A stretch of DNA of 64,000 nt from Paraferrimonas sp. SM1919 (GCF_010993985.1 NZ_WINH01000016.1:1-64000); one strand, 5' to 3'; positions 45,433 through 55,392 are shown, numbered from the stretch's first letter. Notes: a model not told the origin generated them from the letters alone. Made by a program: numbers and translations.

Positions 45433-45821
45433 TTATAACCTTATAACAAATGCGTTTTGATAGATTAAAAATTATCACTACCTTTTGTTGCTTTTTTAAT
45501 CTATATTGATTGCTCTGCTTAATTTCGCAGACAGGTTCAGGGATAGAACTTACGCCTTTCTAAGAACATCCCCAGTTAAAAACTCACAATCTTTGATTTT
45601 TCATGAACTTGACTAAAAAACAATGTGAACAAAACTTTTTACAAACTAAAACAATAGGTTACCAATAACACAAAAAGGTGACACAAAATAAATCCAGTTG
45701 TTTTTAAACCTTAATACACAGACTTATCCACAGGTTAAGGCTGCTTTCATGCTGCATTTTTACTGACTATTTCTGCTACCTGTGTCATCCTACAGACAAT
45801 TATTCACAACGGTTATTTACA
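45433..45821 (+). promoter_or_regulatory. polA leader and promoter region with DnaA-box-like sites
   Basis: This 389-base gap holds three 9-mers in the last 100 bases: TTATCCACA (45724-45732), an exact strict DnaA box; TTATTCACA (45800-45808), one mismatch; and TTATTTACA (45813-45821), two mismatches and directly against the polA ATG. No Shine-Dalgarno sequence precedes polA. Promoter elements are not clear enough to place. Confidence 0.35.
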
Positions 45822-48572
45822 ATGGCTCAAATCCCTAATAATCCACTCATTCTTGTTGATGGCTCTTCTTATTTATATCGTGCTTACCATTCTCCACCGC
45901 ATCTTACTAATTCAAAAGGCGAAGCTACAGGCGCGGTATATGGCGTGATCAACATGCTGAAAAGCTTGGTAAAACAATATAATCCAAGTCATATGGCAGT
46001 GGTATTTGATGCTAAAGGCAAAACCTTCCGTGATGATATGTACCAAGAGTACAAAGCCCATCGCCCACCAATGCCTGATGATCTTCGTAGTCAAATCGAA
46101 CCGTTACATAACGCCATTAAAGCCATGGGCTTTCCACTAATAGCCATTGGTGGAGTTGAAGCCGATGACGTGATTGGCACCATTGCCAAACAAGCTTGCG
46201 CTATCGGTCGTCACTGTTTAATTTCAACCGGTGATAAAGACATGGCGCAATTAGTGAGCGATAACATCACTCTGATCAACACCATGACTGATACCGTGCT
46301 TGATCGTGAAGGCGTGATTAACAAGTTCAATGTTACCCCAGAACAGATCATCGATTTTCTGGCATTAATGGGCGATAAAGCCGATAACATTCCAGGGCTG
46401 CCAGGTGTCGGTGAAAAAACCGCTGTAGCGCTACTAAATGGTTTAGACAGCATTGATAATATTTATCAGAACCTAGAAAAACTACCTGAACTGAACTTTC
46501 GTGGCAGCAAAACTATTGCCAAAAAATTTACTGACTTTGAACAAGAACTGCGTTTATCTCAAGCCTTAACCACCATCAAGCTTGATTGTGAAGTACAACA
46601 ATCGCTCGATGATTTAGCGGTAAAACCAGCTGACCATGACACCTTAATTGAACTTTACAAGGAGCTGGAATTCCGCCGCTTCTTGCAGGAGCAATTGCGT
46701 CTAAAAGACGGTGGTGACAGTGAAGCTACTGTTCAAGAAGAAAAGCCGGCAGCCAAGGTAGAAACCAACTACCAAACCATCCTAACCGAGGAAGAATTAG
46801 ACAGTTGGATTGCCAAGCTAGAAGCTGCTGAGTTATTTGCTTTAGATACCGAAACCACCAGCCTTAACTATATGCAGGCTGAGCTTGTGGGTTTATCTTT
46901 TGCTACCGCCCCTGGTGAAGCGGCTTACCTACCATTAGGCCATGACTATTTAGGTGCGCCAGAGCAGTTAGATAAAACCGCAACTCTAGCTAAGCTAAAG
47001 CCATTACTTGAAAGCAATGATCACAAAAAAGTAGGTCAAAACCTTAAGTACGATATCAATGTACTAGCCCGTCAGGGCATTAACCTAGCAGGGGTTGCCT
47101 TTGATACTATGCTAGAGTCCTATGTGGTTAACTCAACAGCATCACGCCACAACATGGATGATTTAGCCCTTAAATATCTAGGCCACAAATGTGTTAGCTT
47201 TGAAGAAATTGCCGGTAAAGGTGCTAAGCAAAAAACCTTTAATGAAATCGAATTAGAGCAGGCCAGCCATTACGCTGCCGAAGATGCCGACATCACCCTA
47301 AGGCTGCATCAAACTCTACAGCCATTGCTGGCTAAACATGAGCAGCTACAGCATGTGTTTAACGATTTAGAGCTGCCATTGGTGCCGGTGTTGGCTCAGG
47401 TTGAACGTCAAGGGGTGCTCATTGATTCTATGATGTTGGCTCAGCAAAGTGACGAAATCGCTGCGGCTGTGGCAGATATTGAAGAAAAAGCTTATGAGAT
47501 CGCTGGCGAAAAGTTCAACTTAAGCTCGACTAAACAGCTGCAAGCAATCTTCTTCGAAAAATTGGGCTATCCAATTATCAAAAAAACGCCAAAGGGTGCA
47601 CCTTCTACCGCTGAAGAAGTACTTCACGAACTGGCCCTAGACTACCCACTGCCTAAATTGATTCTTGAACACCGCAGCTTATCTAAGCTTAAGAGCACCT
47701 ATACCGATAAGTTACCACTTATGGTCGATGGCCATACTGGCCGTGTTCATACCAGCTACCATCAGGCGGTTGCCGCAACCGGACGCTTATCCTCAAGCGA
47801 TCCAAACTTGCAAAACATTCCTATTCGTAGTGAACAAGGTCGTCGTATTCGCCAAGCTTTTATTGCCCCAGCCGGCTATAAAATAGTGGCGGTGGATTAC
47901 TCTCAGGTTGAGTTGCGTATTATGGCGCATTTATCTCAGGATAAAGGCCTATTAACTGCCTTTGCTGAAGGTAAAGACATTCACCGTGCTACCGCCGCTG
48001 AAGTATTCAATTCAGACTTCGAGCATGTGACCAGCGAACAACGCCGCCGCGCTAAAGCGGTAAACTTTGGTTTAATTTATGGCATGTCGGCCTTCGGTCT
48101 TGCCAAACAATTAGATATTCCCCGTAACGAAGCCCAACAATATATTGATACCTATTTCGATCGCTACCCTGGTGTGCTTAAGTATATGGATGATACCCGC
48201 ACCCAAGCCGCCGAGGATGGATATGTCCAAACTCTTGAAGGCAGACGACTGCATCTACCTGATATTAAAGCCCGCAATGGCATGCGTCGTCAGGCTGCTG
48301 AACGTGCCGCCATTAACGCGCCAATGCAAGGTACCGCGGCAGATATCATTAAAAAAGCGATGATCTCAATTAATGATTGGATCAACAACCAAAATAATGA
48401 TGAGGTAAAAATGATCATGCAGGTGCACGATGAACTGGTATTTGAAGTCAAAGAAGACTGCGTGGATCATGTTACTGCGACTTTATGCCAATTAATGGAG
48501 CAAGCTGCTAACCTTGATGTGACTTTAGTAGCGGAAGCTGGTGTGGGTGATAACTGGGATGAAGCCCACTAA
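45822..48572 (+). CDS. polA: DNA polymerase I
   Basis: Pol I fills gaps and removes RNA primers in replication and repair. The 916 residues hold the 5'-3' exonuclease domain (about 1-290; [12 protein letters not shown]), the proofreading domain with DTETTSLN near 345-352, so 3'-5' activity is probably kept, and the polymerase domain with [24 protein letters not shown] and the C-terminal [11 protein letters not shown]. Length and motifs match E. coli PolA. An sRNA-like locus follows, as spf follows polA in E. coli. Confidence 0.98.
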   Translation: MAQIPNNPLILVDGSSYLYRAYHSPPHLTNSKGEATGAVYGVINMLKSLVKQYNPSHMAVVFDAKGKTFRDDMYQEYKAHRPPMPDDLRSQIEPLHNAIKAMGFPLIAIGGVEADDVIGTIAKQACAIGRHCLISTGDKDMAQLVSDNITLINTMTDTVLDREGVINKFNVTPEQIIDFLALMGDKADNIPGLPGVGEKTAVALLNGLDSIDNIYQNLEKLPELNFRGSKTIAKKFTDFEQELRLSQALTTIKLDCEVQQSLDDLAVKPADHDTLIELYKELEFRRFLQEQLRLKDGGDSEATVQEEKPAAKVETNYQTILTEEELDSWIAKLEAAELFALDTETTSLNYMQAELVGLSFATAPGEAAYLPLGHDYLGAPEQLDKTATLAKLKPLLESNDHKKVGQNLKYDINVLARQGINLAGVAFDTMLESYVVNSTASRHNMDDLALKYLGHKCVSFEEIAGKGAKQKTFNEIELEQASHYAAEDADITLRLHQTLQPLLAKHEQLQHVFNDLELPLVPVLAQVERQGVLIDSMMLAQQSDEIAAAVADIEEKAYEIAGEKFNLSSTKQLQAIFFEKLGYPIIKKTPKGAPSTAEEVLHELALDYPLPKLILEHRSLSKLKSTYTDKLPLMVDGHTGRVHTSYHQAVAATGRLSSSDPNLQNIPIRSEQGRRIRQAFIAPAGYKIVAVDYSQVELRIMAHLSQDKGLLTAFAEGKDIHRATAAEVFNSDFEHVTSEQRRRAKAVNFGLIYGMSAFGLAKQLDIPRNEAQQYIDTYFDRYPGVLKYMDDTRTQAAEDGYVQTLEGRRLHLPDIKARNGMRRQAAERAAINAPMQGTAADIIKKAMISINDWINNQNNDEVKMIMQVHDELVFEVKEDCVDHVTATLCQLMEQAANLDVTLVAEAGVGDNWDEAH

Positions 48573-48624
48573 CACAAATAATTCAATAAGTTATAAATTA
48601 ATTAAATTTATTTATAATTTTTTG

Positions 48625-48734
48625 GGAACTAATCAACGGGGAAGGCCTCTAACAAAGTGTACCTCATCAGTACATCTTCCCTGTTTAGTGATATTTTACT
48701 TCTCGCCCTACTTTTAATAAGTAGGGCTTTTTTT
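48625..48734 (+). ncRNA. Candidate small RNA downstream of polA (possible Spot 42 counterpart)
   Basis: A TATAAT box (48613-48618) lies about seven bases before a run beginning GGGAAC. A GGGGAAG..CTTCCC stem with an inner TGTAC/GTACA pairing follows, then an unpaired U-rich ATATTTTACTTC segment, then the terminator GCCCTACTT-ttaat-AAGTAGGGC with seven T residues. The transcript would be about 110 nt, the length of E. coli Spot 42, and the position directly after polA is the same. The primary sequence is only weakly similar, so identity is inferred from place and shape. Confidence 0.5.
48705..48734 (+). terminator. Terminator of the sRNA candidate, facing wbuC
   Basis: GCCCTACTT-ttaat-AAGTAGGGC and seven T residues. 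It lies three bases before the 3' end of the convergent wbuC gene. Confidence 0.9.
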
Positions 48735-48736
48735 AT

Positions 48737-49219
48737 TTATACTAAAGATTCACCAATTTTCAGTGTTCGTAACTTTTCTCTAAACACTGGCGCTTCTGGG
48801 GTGTTTTCCGCCGGCGACCAAACAGCAAAGTCTTCCTCAGATGTTGGAATATAAGGCCCATGTTTCACTTCAATGGCTAAAGTGTTGACACCTTCAACAA
48901 CATAAGTGTGCCAAGTACCTTGAGGCACCTCAACCGCTCTGACGTTATCGGGGGTCATTTTATGGCGCTCCGTTAGCGTGCCTGCTTCATCAAAAATCAA
49001 CAGATCTATTTCCCCTTGCAGCACCATAAAAAACTCCCATTTTCCTTGTTCCACATGCCGATGTGGACGAATATAAGTATCAGGTTCGGTTGCAATAAAA
49101 AGGCGCTGGATGGCATCTTCTGAGCTGGCATGCACATTTAAGTTTGAACGACGACGCGGCGCATCCATCGCTGCTTGATTGACGCCTATTAATTGTTCTG
49201 CTGTGATCACTTTTGTCAT
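48737..49219 (-). CDS. wbuC: WbuC family cupin-fold protein
   Basis: The 160-residue protein has a cupin fold, with HRHVEQGKWEFFMVLQGEIDLLIFD as the first metal-binding motif (His residues near 53-55) and a WHTYVVEG block as the second. WbuC proteins are found in O-antigen and other loci; their reaction is unknown. It is alone on its strand, with no sugar genes next to it. Confidence 0.82.
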   Translation of the reverse strand: MTKVITAEQLIGVNQAAMDAPRRRSNLNVHASSEDAIQRLFIATEPDTYIRPHRHVEQGKWEFFMVLQGEIDLLIFDEAGTLTERHKMTPDNVRAVEVPQGTWHTYVVEGVNTLAIEVKHGPYIPTSEEDFAVWSPAENTPEAPVFREKLRTLKIGESLV

Positions 49220-49393
49220 GAGCTAATTCCTTATTTAATTTCAGTCATAATTGTAAACCGCTACCAATACCGATGCCATAACTGAAATGCTTAATCACAT
49301 TCAGGTGTCACAAAGTCTTGAGCCGTTATCCTATGCGAAGTAACATACGCAATTGCATTAAAACAATAAATGCCTACTCAAAAAGGAAGTAAT

Positions 49394-50284
49394 ATGGCCA
49401 CCCTACTGCGCTCACTGCGTGCGCTTTTCGCTCTAAGTCTGTATGTAATTAATACAATATTTTGGGCAACACCAATATTTATTTTCGGTTTAATCAAATT
49501 GATTCCGATCACCCCAGTCAGGGATTTTTGCACATTAATCGTCGACACTTGCGCTGCAAACTGGGTATCAGTTAATACCGCTATCCAAAAATTAAGCCAT
49601 AACTATCAGCTTGTTATTGATGGAGATCTAAATTTATCGCCAAAACAGTGGTATATGATTATTGCCAATCACCAGTCTTGGGTCGACATTCTAGTTCTGC
49701 AAAGGGCATTAAATAGGCGCGCTCCTTTCCTTAAGTTTTTTCTCAAAAGAGAACTCATCTATGTGCCGGTATTAGGCATTGCTTGGTGGGCATTAGACTT
49801 TCCATTCATGCAACGTTATAGCGCTCAAACCTTACGAAAAAAGCCTCATTTAAAAGGTAAAGACCTAGAAACCACAAAACGTTCTTGTGCCAAGTTCAAA
49901 AGTAAACCCGTATCGGTTATGAACTTTGTAGAGGGTACCCGCTTTACTGAGACTAAGTTCGACTCTCAAAAGCCCCCTTTCACAAACCTACTGCGCCCTA
50001 AAGCAGGAGGCTTAGCTTTTGCTCTTGAAGCCATGGGAGATCAAATTGATACACTACTTGATATCAGTATTTATTATCCTAATGGTCGCCCTAGCTTCTG
50101 GGATTTTTTAAGTGGCAATTTAGGGAAAGTTGTTGTTCATATAAAACGTATAAGTATTGATGAATCAATGCGTGGCGATTATGCTAATAACAAAACATTC
50201 AAAAACGAATTTCAGGCACAACTAACTGATTTATGGCAGCAAAAGGATAAGCAGCTAGACTTAATGAAAGGAGAACATTTGTAA
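49394..50284 (+). CDS. Lysophospholipid acyltransferase family protein (YihG-like), first of a tandem pair
   Basis: PlsC-type enzymes move acyl chains to a lysophospholipid or glycerolipid at the inner membrane. ATG 49394 (296 residues) has AGGA seven bases upstream and beats 49370. Two hydrophobic segments open the protein. The catalytic HX4D box is NHQSWVDILVL (about 92-102) and the substrate-binding box FVEGTRFT lies near 179. In E. coli yihG lies directly upstream of polA; here the related pair is downstream. The next gene is a paralogue two bases away. Confidence 0.88.
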   Translation: MATLLRSLRALFALSLYVINTIFWATPIFIFGLIKLIPITPVRDFCTLIVDTCAANWVSVNTAIQKLSHNYQLVIDGDLNLSPKQWYMIIANHQSWVDILVLQRALNRRAPFLKFFLKRELIYVPVLGIAWWALDFPFMQRYSAQTLRKKPHLKGKDLETTKRSCAKFKSKPVSVMNFVEGTRFTETKFDSQKPPFTNLLRPKAGGLAFALEAMGDQIDTLLDISIYYPNGRPSFWDFLSGNLGKVVVHIKRISIDESMRGDYANNKTFKNEFQAQLTDLWQQKDKQLDLMKGEHL

Positions 50285-50286
50285 CT

Positions 50287-51201
50287 ATGCTTCAAGCCCT
50301 ACCAGCACCAATTTTATTTTTAATAAGTTTAACTTTATTATCAATCAATACGGCTATTTGCGGCTCCATGGTAATACTCATTAGCCTGTTAAAAGTGCTC
50401 ATGCCAACGGCAAAACTTAGGGCATGGATAAGTGTTCGAGCAACTTGGTTTATGAAGCTTTGGGCGATTGGTAATGCTTGGATTGTTATGTTGGCGGGCA
50501 AGATTCAATGGCAAGTTGAAGGGCTAGAAAACCTAAGTAAGGATGATTGGTATCTGTTAATATCAAATCATGTTAGTGGCTTTGATATTGCAGCACTTTG
50601 CTATGCCATTCGCAATCATATACCTATGCTTAAGTTTTTCTTAAAGCACGAGCTGCTTTATGTGCCATTTTTAGGTATGGCCTGCTGGGCACTAGATATG
50701 CCCTTTATGCGTCGCTATAGCCCAGCAAAACTAAGGAAAAACCCAAATTTAAAAGGCAAAGACCTTGAAAGCACAAAAAAATCCTGTGAGCGCTTTCGTC
50801 ACTACCCCACATCTGTCATCAATTTTGTTGAAGGTACTCGCTATACTAAAGGCAAGGCTGAAAAACAACAAAGCCCCTATAAACACTTATTAAAACCAAA
50901 ATCTGGTGGCGTAGCTTATGCCTTAGCCACGCTGGGTAATCAGTTTAATAAATTACTTAATATCACCATTGTGTATCCCGATGGTGATGAAATCCTAAAA
51001 AAAGCCCTCAGTGGTCGATTAACCTTTGTAAAAGTGATCATAGAAACCATCGAGGTACCAAAAATCCATGCCGATAAATACACCAATGATCCTGCTTACC
51101 GAGCCGAATTCCAGCGTTGGCTAAATGAACTTTGGCAGCAAAAAGATCGTCTTATTGAGCAAGAGTTACAAACCATTAATGCGCAAAAAAGCCCACAATA
51201 A
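50287..51201 (+). CDS. Lysophospholipid acyltransferase family protein (YihG-like), second of the pair
   Basis: A 304-residue paralogue of the gene before it, with NHVSGFDIAAL (HX4D) and FVEGTRYT boxes and the same LKFFLK..ELLYVPFLGMACWALDMPFM stretch. It starts two bases after its neighbour's stop, so the two are cotranscribed, and its end overlaps cmoM by 23 bases. The duplication is old, since many positions differ. A third copy lies at 62655. Different acyl or lipid specificities are plausible but not shown. Confidence 0.88.
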   Translation: MLQALPAPILFLISLTLLSINTAICGSMVILISLLKVLMPTAKLRAWISVRATWFMKLWAIGNAWIVMLAGKIQWQVEGLENLSKDDWYLLISNHVSGFDIAALCYAIRNHIPMLKFFLKHELLYVPFLGMACWALDMPFMRRYSPAKLRKNPNLKGKDLESTKKSCERFRHYPTSVINFVEGTRYTKGKAEKQQSPYKHLLKPKSGGVAYALATLGNQFNKLLNITIVYPDGDEILKKALSGRLTFVKVIIETIEVPKIHADKYTNDPAYRAEFQRWLNELWQQKDRLIEQELQTINAQKSPQ

Positions 51202-51967
51202 ACCCGAGTCTGTTGATAAAAATTTTGACACCCTAGCCAAAACCTTTAGCCGTAATATCTATGACAGCCCTAAAGGGCAAATTAGAGTCGAAGTATTACT
51301 AAGGGATTTAAAACTGCATACTCCACTTGAGCAACGCAAGCTGCGTATTTTAGATGCGGGTGGTGGCTTTGGTTACCTCAGCCAGCAATTAGCGGCCATG
51401 GGCCATGAAGTGGTACTTTGTGATATTTCAAAGGAGCTACTTGATAAAGCCCGTGAGCAAATCAACCAAAGTGAACAAGCGCTCGATATCCAGTTAATCC
51501 ATGGTGCCATTCAAGAACTTGACCCAGCCTTGGGCAAGTTTGACCTGATTTTATGCCATGCGGTATTAGAGTGGCTTGCCGATGGTGAGCAAGTGATTGC
51601 CGGTTTGAAAGACTTTTTAACCGCTGATGGCCAATTATCACTGATGTTTTTTAACCGTGATGCGTTATTATTTCATGCCTTGGTTAATGGTAACTTTGAG
51701 TATGTGGCCAACGATTTAAAAGCCAAGAAAACCGTCAAGCTAAATCCCAATCACCCACAAACCCTAGCCAATGTAAGTAGCTGGTTTAACAACTGGCAAA
51801 TGCCAATTGTGTGTCAGTCTGGGGTGCGAATTATGAATGACTATATGCGCCGTCAGCTTAAAGAGGGCGAGTTTGCCACCTTGCTGGAATATGAACTTAA
51901 GTACTCAAGCAAACCCGAATTTGTCAGCGTTGGCCGCTATATCCACCTCATCGCTAATAACCAATAA
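51179..51967 (+). CDS. cmoM: tRNA 5-carboxymethoxyuridine methyltransferase CmoM
   Basis: CmoM methylates cmo5U34 in the anticodon of certain tRNAs to the methyl ester mcmo5U. The 262-residue product has the FSRNIYDSPKGQIR start, the SAM motif LDAGGGFGYLS, LCHAVLEWLADGE and the C-terminal GVRIMNDYMRR. ATG 51179 gives the family's length and N-terminus; the longer frame from 51125 is rejected. It overlaps the acyltransferase gene, so translation may be coupled. Confidence 0.92.
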   Translation: MRKKAHNKPESVDKNFDTLAKTFSRNIYDSPKGQIRVEVLLRDLKLHTPLEQRKLRILDAGGGFGYLSQQLAAMGHEVVLCDISKELLDKAREQINQSEQALDIQLIHGAIQELDPALGKFDLILCHAVLEWLADGEQVIAGLKDFLTADGQLSLMFFNRDALLFHALVNGNFEYVANDLKAKKTVKLNPNHPQTLANVSSWFNNWQMPIVCQSGVRIMNDYMRRQLKEGEFATLLEYELKYSSKPEFVSVGRYIHLIANNQ

Positions 51968-51986
51968 GCCCTATCAAATAGGGCTT
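51966..51986 (+). terminator. Hairpin at the end of cmoM
   Basis: AAGCCCTAT-caa-ATAGGGCTT overlaps the cmoM stop. It has no T-run and may serve both cmoM and the remnant gene on the other strand. Confidence 0.5.
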
Positions 51987-52004
51987 AAAGTCCATGATTT
52001 TCGA

Positions 52005-52116
52005 TTAAAAACGGCCGATTAAACCAATTCGATATGAAGCACCAACATCACTTATATGCTCATGCACCACCACAAAGGGGCAGAGCCATACTTAATGCCA
52101 ATAGTTTAGTTTTCAT
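52005..52116 (-). pseudogene. Collapsed copy of the outer-membrane protein gene at 52207 (signal peptide plus last beta-strand)
   Basis: On the minus strand a perfect AGGAGG lies five bases before ATG (52116-52114), opening MKTKLLALSMALPLCGGA, a signal peptide, then a stop. In another frame the last 15 codons read SDVGASYRIGLIGRF-stop. The neighbour at 52207 ends YGIGVVYQLGVIGRF. The middle of the gene, about 250 codons, is gone and the frame is shifted. The ribosome-binding site is better than that of the intact gene. Confidence 0.7.
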
Positions 52117-52206
52117 ACAACCTCCTTATATAGAGTTAACTTCCATTTATAATCAGTAGCTTATAATTTATTGATACCACAAACTCACAATAGTTCAATA
52201 AATAAC

Positions 52207-53097
52207 CTAAAAACGACCAATAACTCCTAATTGGTAAACAACACCAATACCATAATCTCCATCTTCAAAATCCGTTTCAGCTGCAGCCCTTAAAGACAAT
52301 GAATCAGTTAAGGGTTGCTCATAATTTACCCCTGGCGTCCAAGTATGACCATTACTTGAGTAGCAATAACGGGCTGAAACATCTAAAGACTTGGTAATAT
52401 ACCAAGCAAGATTGACCTTAAACCTAGCGCTGGCTTCTAGTGACATATAAATATCATAGGCTTTTTGAACAGAGATTATGTTACCGCCTTCGTCATACTC
52501 AGTTCGCGTAGAATATTCAAAACTAGCCATAGAGTGGCGATACACACTGCCATCAACACTAAATTTTAGGCCCTCGGTAAAATCTGTTTTTAAAAACTTA
52601 GAGTAATAAAGGTTAAACTCATGCCTAACATCTATCCCGTCTCCCCTAAGGCCGCTTCTAGCATAACCAATACCAATTCGGCTGCTATCATCAATAAAAT
52701 AACCAGCATCAAAATGGTATAAACTCCAACCTTCATAACGGGCATTGCCAGAATGCTGATCGACATAGGCAGAACCTCTAATATAGATATTATTATCAAA
52801 TACATAGCGCCCACCAAAGTGGTAGTCGTTACTATAAAAGTCATGATCTGTAGTGTATCTGCTATACCCCAGCAAAAGCTGGTTGCCTTGGCTAAAATAG
52901 CTGTCCAAAGCATAAGGTGCATCGGTTTTGCCTAACGCATCTTGAGAATATAAATAACTCGCGCCATAAACCTTGGCAGCACCGGATTGTGTGCTAGAGG
53001 TGAAGTCTAAGCTAACTTTGTTATGGTTTGGGGCTGCAGTCAAAGCAGTGACTGGCAATGCTAGCCACAGACACACTGCGGTGAATACTGATTTCAT
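52207..53097 (-). CDS. Putative outer-membrane beta-barrel protein
   Basis: With ATG 53097, preceded by AGGAG, the product is 296 residues with a signal peptide cleaved after about Ala21 (ALTA-AP). The mature part has alternating polar and hydrophobic residues and aromatic-rich strands (for example YIRGSAYVDQH, FKVNLAWYITKSLDVSARY), ending in a C-terminal Phe. This is the pattern of a barrel of roughly 12-14 strands. No family name comes to mind. The longer frame upstream is rejected. The gene next to it is a collapsed relative. Confidence 0.75.
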   Translation of the reverse strand: MKSVFTAVCLWLALPVTALTAAPNHNKVSLDFTSSTQSGAAKVYGASYLYSQDALGKTDAPYALDSYFSQGNQLLLGYSRYTTDHDFYSNDYHFGGRYVFDNNIYIRGSAYVDQHSGNARYEGWSLYHFDAGYFIDDSSRIGIGYARSGLRGDGIDVRHEFNLYYSKFLKTDFTEGLKFSVDGSVYRHSMASFEYSTRTEYDEGGNIISVQKAYDIYMSLEASARFKVNLAWYITKSLDVSARYCYSSNGHTWTPGVNYEQPLTDSLSLRAAAETDFEDGDYGIGVVYQLGVIGRF

Positions 53098-53275
53098 ATT
53101 AACTCCTTTTAATAAGTATCTATTTATCAATACCTTGCAATAACATAACACTCTACCCCCAGATGTACAAAAAAACAACAACACAAAATAAGGAGGATAA
53201 CTTGCTCGATTGAGCAAACTGTGCAAAACTCTGTTAATATATCTGGATGAATTTACAGTAGTTTAAGGCAAGCCA

Positions 53276-55348
53276 TTGCTAAACCTAGAGAAATTACCTA
53301 TCACCGAACTCAAGGGCGTTGGTGATAAACTTGCAAGCAACCTCACCAAACTGCACATACACACGGTGCAGGATCTACTGTTTCACCTGCCTTTAAGGTA
53401 CCAAGATAAAACCCGCATTTGCCCCATAGGGCAATTGCAATTGGGCATGCATATCAATATTGAGGGAGAGATCCTAGCTAATCAAATTGTCCAAGGTAAA
53501 CGCCGCATGCTGACCTGCACCATCACTGATGGTACAGGCTCAATTACCCTTAGGTTTTTTAACTTTACCATGGGTCAAAAAAACGCCCTTAGTGCCGGCA
53601 AAAGACTGCGCGCTTTTGGTGAAATTCGTCGCGGCAGTTTTGGGTATGAAATCATTCACCCTGAATACAAAATTATTGATGATATCCCGCCACCTCTTGA
53701 GACCAAACTCACCCCCATCTACCCGATGACAGAAGGGATCAGGCAGGCAACGTTAACTAAGCTTAGCGACCAAGCTTTTAAGTTGATGCATAGCTGTGGA
53801 ATCCAAGAATTACTGCCCGCCAACTTACAGCCCAATAATCTGTCCTTAGAGCAAGCATTAACCATTATTCATCATCCTGGGGCCAACGAAGACCTATTAG
53901 CCTTAAGCGAAGGGCAACACCCAGCCCAGCAACGGCTGGTGTTAGAAGAGTTAATTGCCCATTCGCTGAGTATGTTAGCCCTCAGGCAGAAAACTAAGCA
54001 ACTTAATGCTATCGCCTTAAATTCAGCTTCTAACCTTAAGCAAAGCTTCCTCGATAACCTGCCATTTAGCCCAACAGCTGCTCAGGCTAGGGTTAGCCAA
54101 GATATTGCCAATGATCTTGCCAAGCCCCAGCCGATGATGCGATTAGTGCAAGGGGATGTTGGCTCGGGTAAAACTTTAGTCGCGGCATTAGCGGCGTTAA
54201 CGGCGATTGATGCTGGCGTGCAGGTGGCGTTAATGGCCCCAACCGAACTGTTGGCCGAGCAACATGCAAATAATTTTAAAGCCTGGTTTGCACCATTAGG
54301 GATTGAATGTGCTTGGGTCAGTGGTAAACAAAAGGGCAAAGCTAGGGCTGAAGCTTTAGAAAAAATTGCCTCTGGCCAAGCCAAAATGGTCATAGGTACC
54401 CACGCCATTTTCCAAGATGAGGTGGTGTTTCAAAACCTCGCGTTGGCTATTATTGATGAGCAGCATCGATTTGGTGTGCATCAGCGCATGGCATTAAGGC
54501 AAAAAGGGGTGGATGCCGAAACTAGCCCCCATCAACTGATTATGACGGCGACACCCATTCCTAGAACACTTGCCATGACCGCCTATGCCGATTTAGATAC
54601 CTCTATCATTGATGAATTGCCGCCAGGGCGAACCCCGATTACCACCGTTGCTCTACCCAACAGCCGCCGCCAAGATATTATTAATCGAGTAAAACAGGCC
54701 GCCCTACAAGATGGCAGGCAGGCATATTGGGTGTGCACTTTAATTGAAGAATCTGAAGCACTAGAGTGCCAAGCGGCAGAGGATACCCACCAAGAACTGC
54801 AAGCAGCACTGCCAGAGCTGAACATAGGCTTAGTCCATGGCCGAATGAAACCGGCTGAAAAACAATCTATTATGGCTAGGTTCAAGCAAGGTGAATTACA
54901 TTTATTGGTGGCAACCACAGTGATTGAAGTCGGAGTTGATGTTCCTAATGCCAGTTTAATGATTATCGAGAACCCCGAGCGCTTAGGCTTAGCTCAGCTG
55001 CATCAGCTAAGGGGCAGAGTAGGTCGAGGGTCGGTCGATAGTCACTGCGTATTGTTATACAACCCGCCGCTTTCCAAGACCGCCCAATCTCGTTTAGGTG
55101 TTCTGCGAGAGTCCAATGATGGTTTTGTGATTGCTCAAAAAGATTTGGAACTAAGGGGGCCTGGTGAAGTCCTAGGATCAAAGCAAACTGGTCTAGCGGA
55201 TATGAAAATTGCCGATTTAAGTAGGGATCAAAGTCTTATTCCGTTAGCGCAAAATATCGCTGGAAAAATTCTTGGCCATTATCCCCAAAATGTTCCAATG
55301 TTAATTAAGCGCTGGCTGGGCGAACGTAATCACTACACCCAAGCTTAA
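53276..55348 (+). CDS. recG: ATP-dependent DNA helicase RecG
   Basis: RecG drives fork reversal and branch migration of Holliday junctions. The 690 residues contain the N-terminal wedge/OB domain (HTVQDLLFHLPLRYQDKTR), Walker A GDVGSGKT, the family box IIDEQHRFGVHQR, the TATPIPRT motif and the C-terminal LHQLRGRVGRG. The start is TTG, preceded by AAGG, in agreement with the family's length. In E. coli it follows trmH; here it is 46 kb away on the other strand. Confidence 0.96.
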   Translation: MLNLEKLPITELKGVGDKLASNLTKLHIHTVQDLLFHLPLRYQDKTRICPIGQLQLGMHINIEGEILANQIVQGKRRMLTCTITDGTGSITLRFFNFTMGQKNALSAGKRLRAFGEIRRGSFGYEIIHPEYKIIDDIPPPLETKLTPIYPMTEGIRQATLTKLSDQAFKLMHSCGIQELLPANLQPNNLSLEQALTIIHHPGANEDLLALSEGQHPAQQRLVLEELIAHSLSMLALRQKTKQLNAIALNSASNLKQSFLDNLPFSPTAAQARVSQDIANDLAKPQPMMRLVQGDVGSGKTLVAALAALTAIDAGVQVALMAPTELLAEQHANNFKAWFAPLGIECAWVSGKQKGKARAEALEKIASGQAKMVIGTHAIFQDEVVFQNLALAIIDEQHRFGVHQRMALRQKGVDAETSPHQLIMTATPIPRTLAMTAYADLDTSIIDELPPGRTPITTVALPNSRRQDIINRVKQAALQDGRQAYWVCTLIEESEALECQAAEDTHQELQAALPELNIGLVHGRMKPAEKQSIMARFKQGELHLLVATTVIEVGVDVPNASLMIIENPERLGLAQLHQLRGRVGRGSVDSHCVLLYNPPLSKTAQSRLGVLRESNDGFVIAQKDLELRGPGEVLGSKQTGLADMKIADLSRDQSLIPLAQNIAGKILGHYPQNVPMLIKRWLGERNHYTQA

Positions 55349-55392
55349 GCCAAATTGAATTGGCATGATTATTTGCCATCCCGGAGAGAAGC

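Noticed and set aside
53098..53226. Extended N-terminus of the outer-membrane protein
   Set aside because: The extension precedes a clear signal peptide and a good ribosome-binding site at 53097, so it is upstream non-coding sequence.
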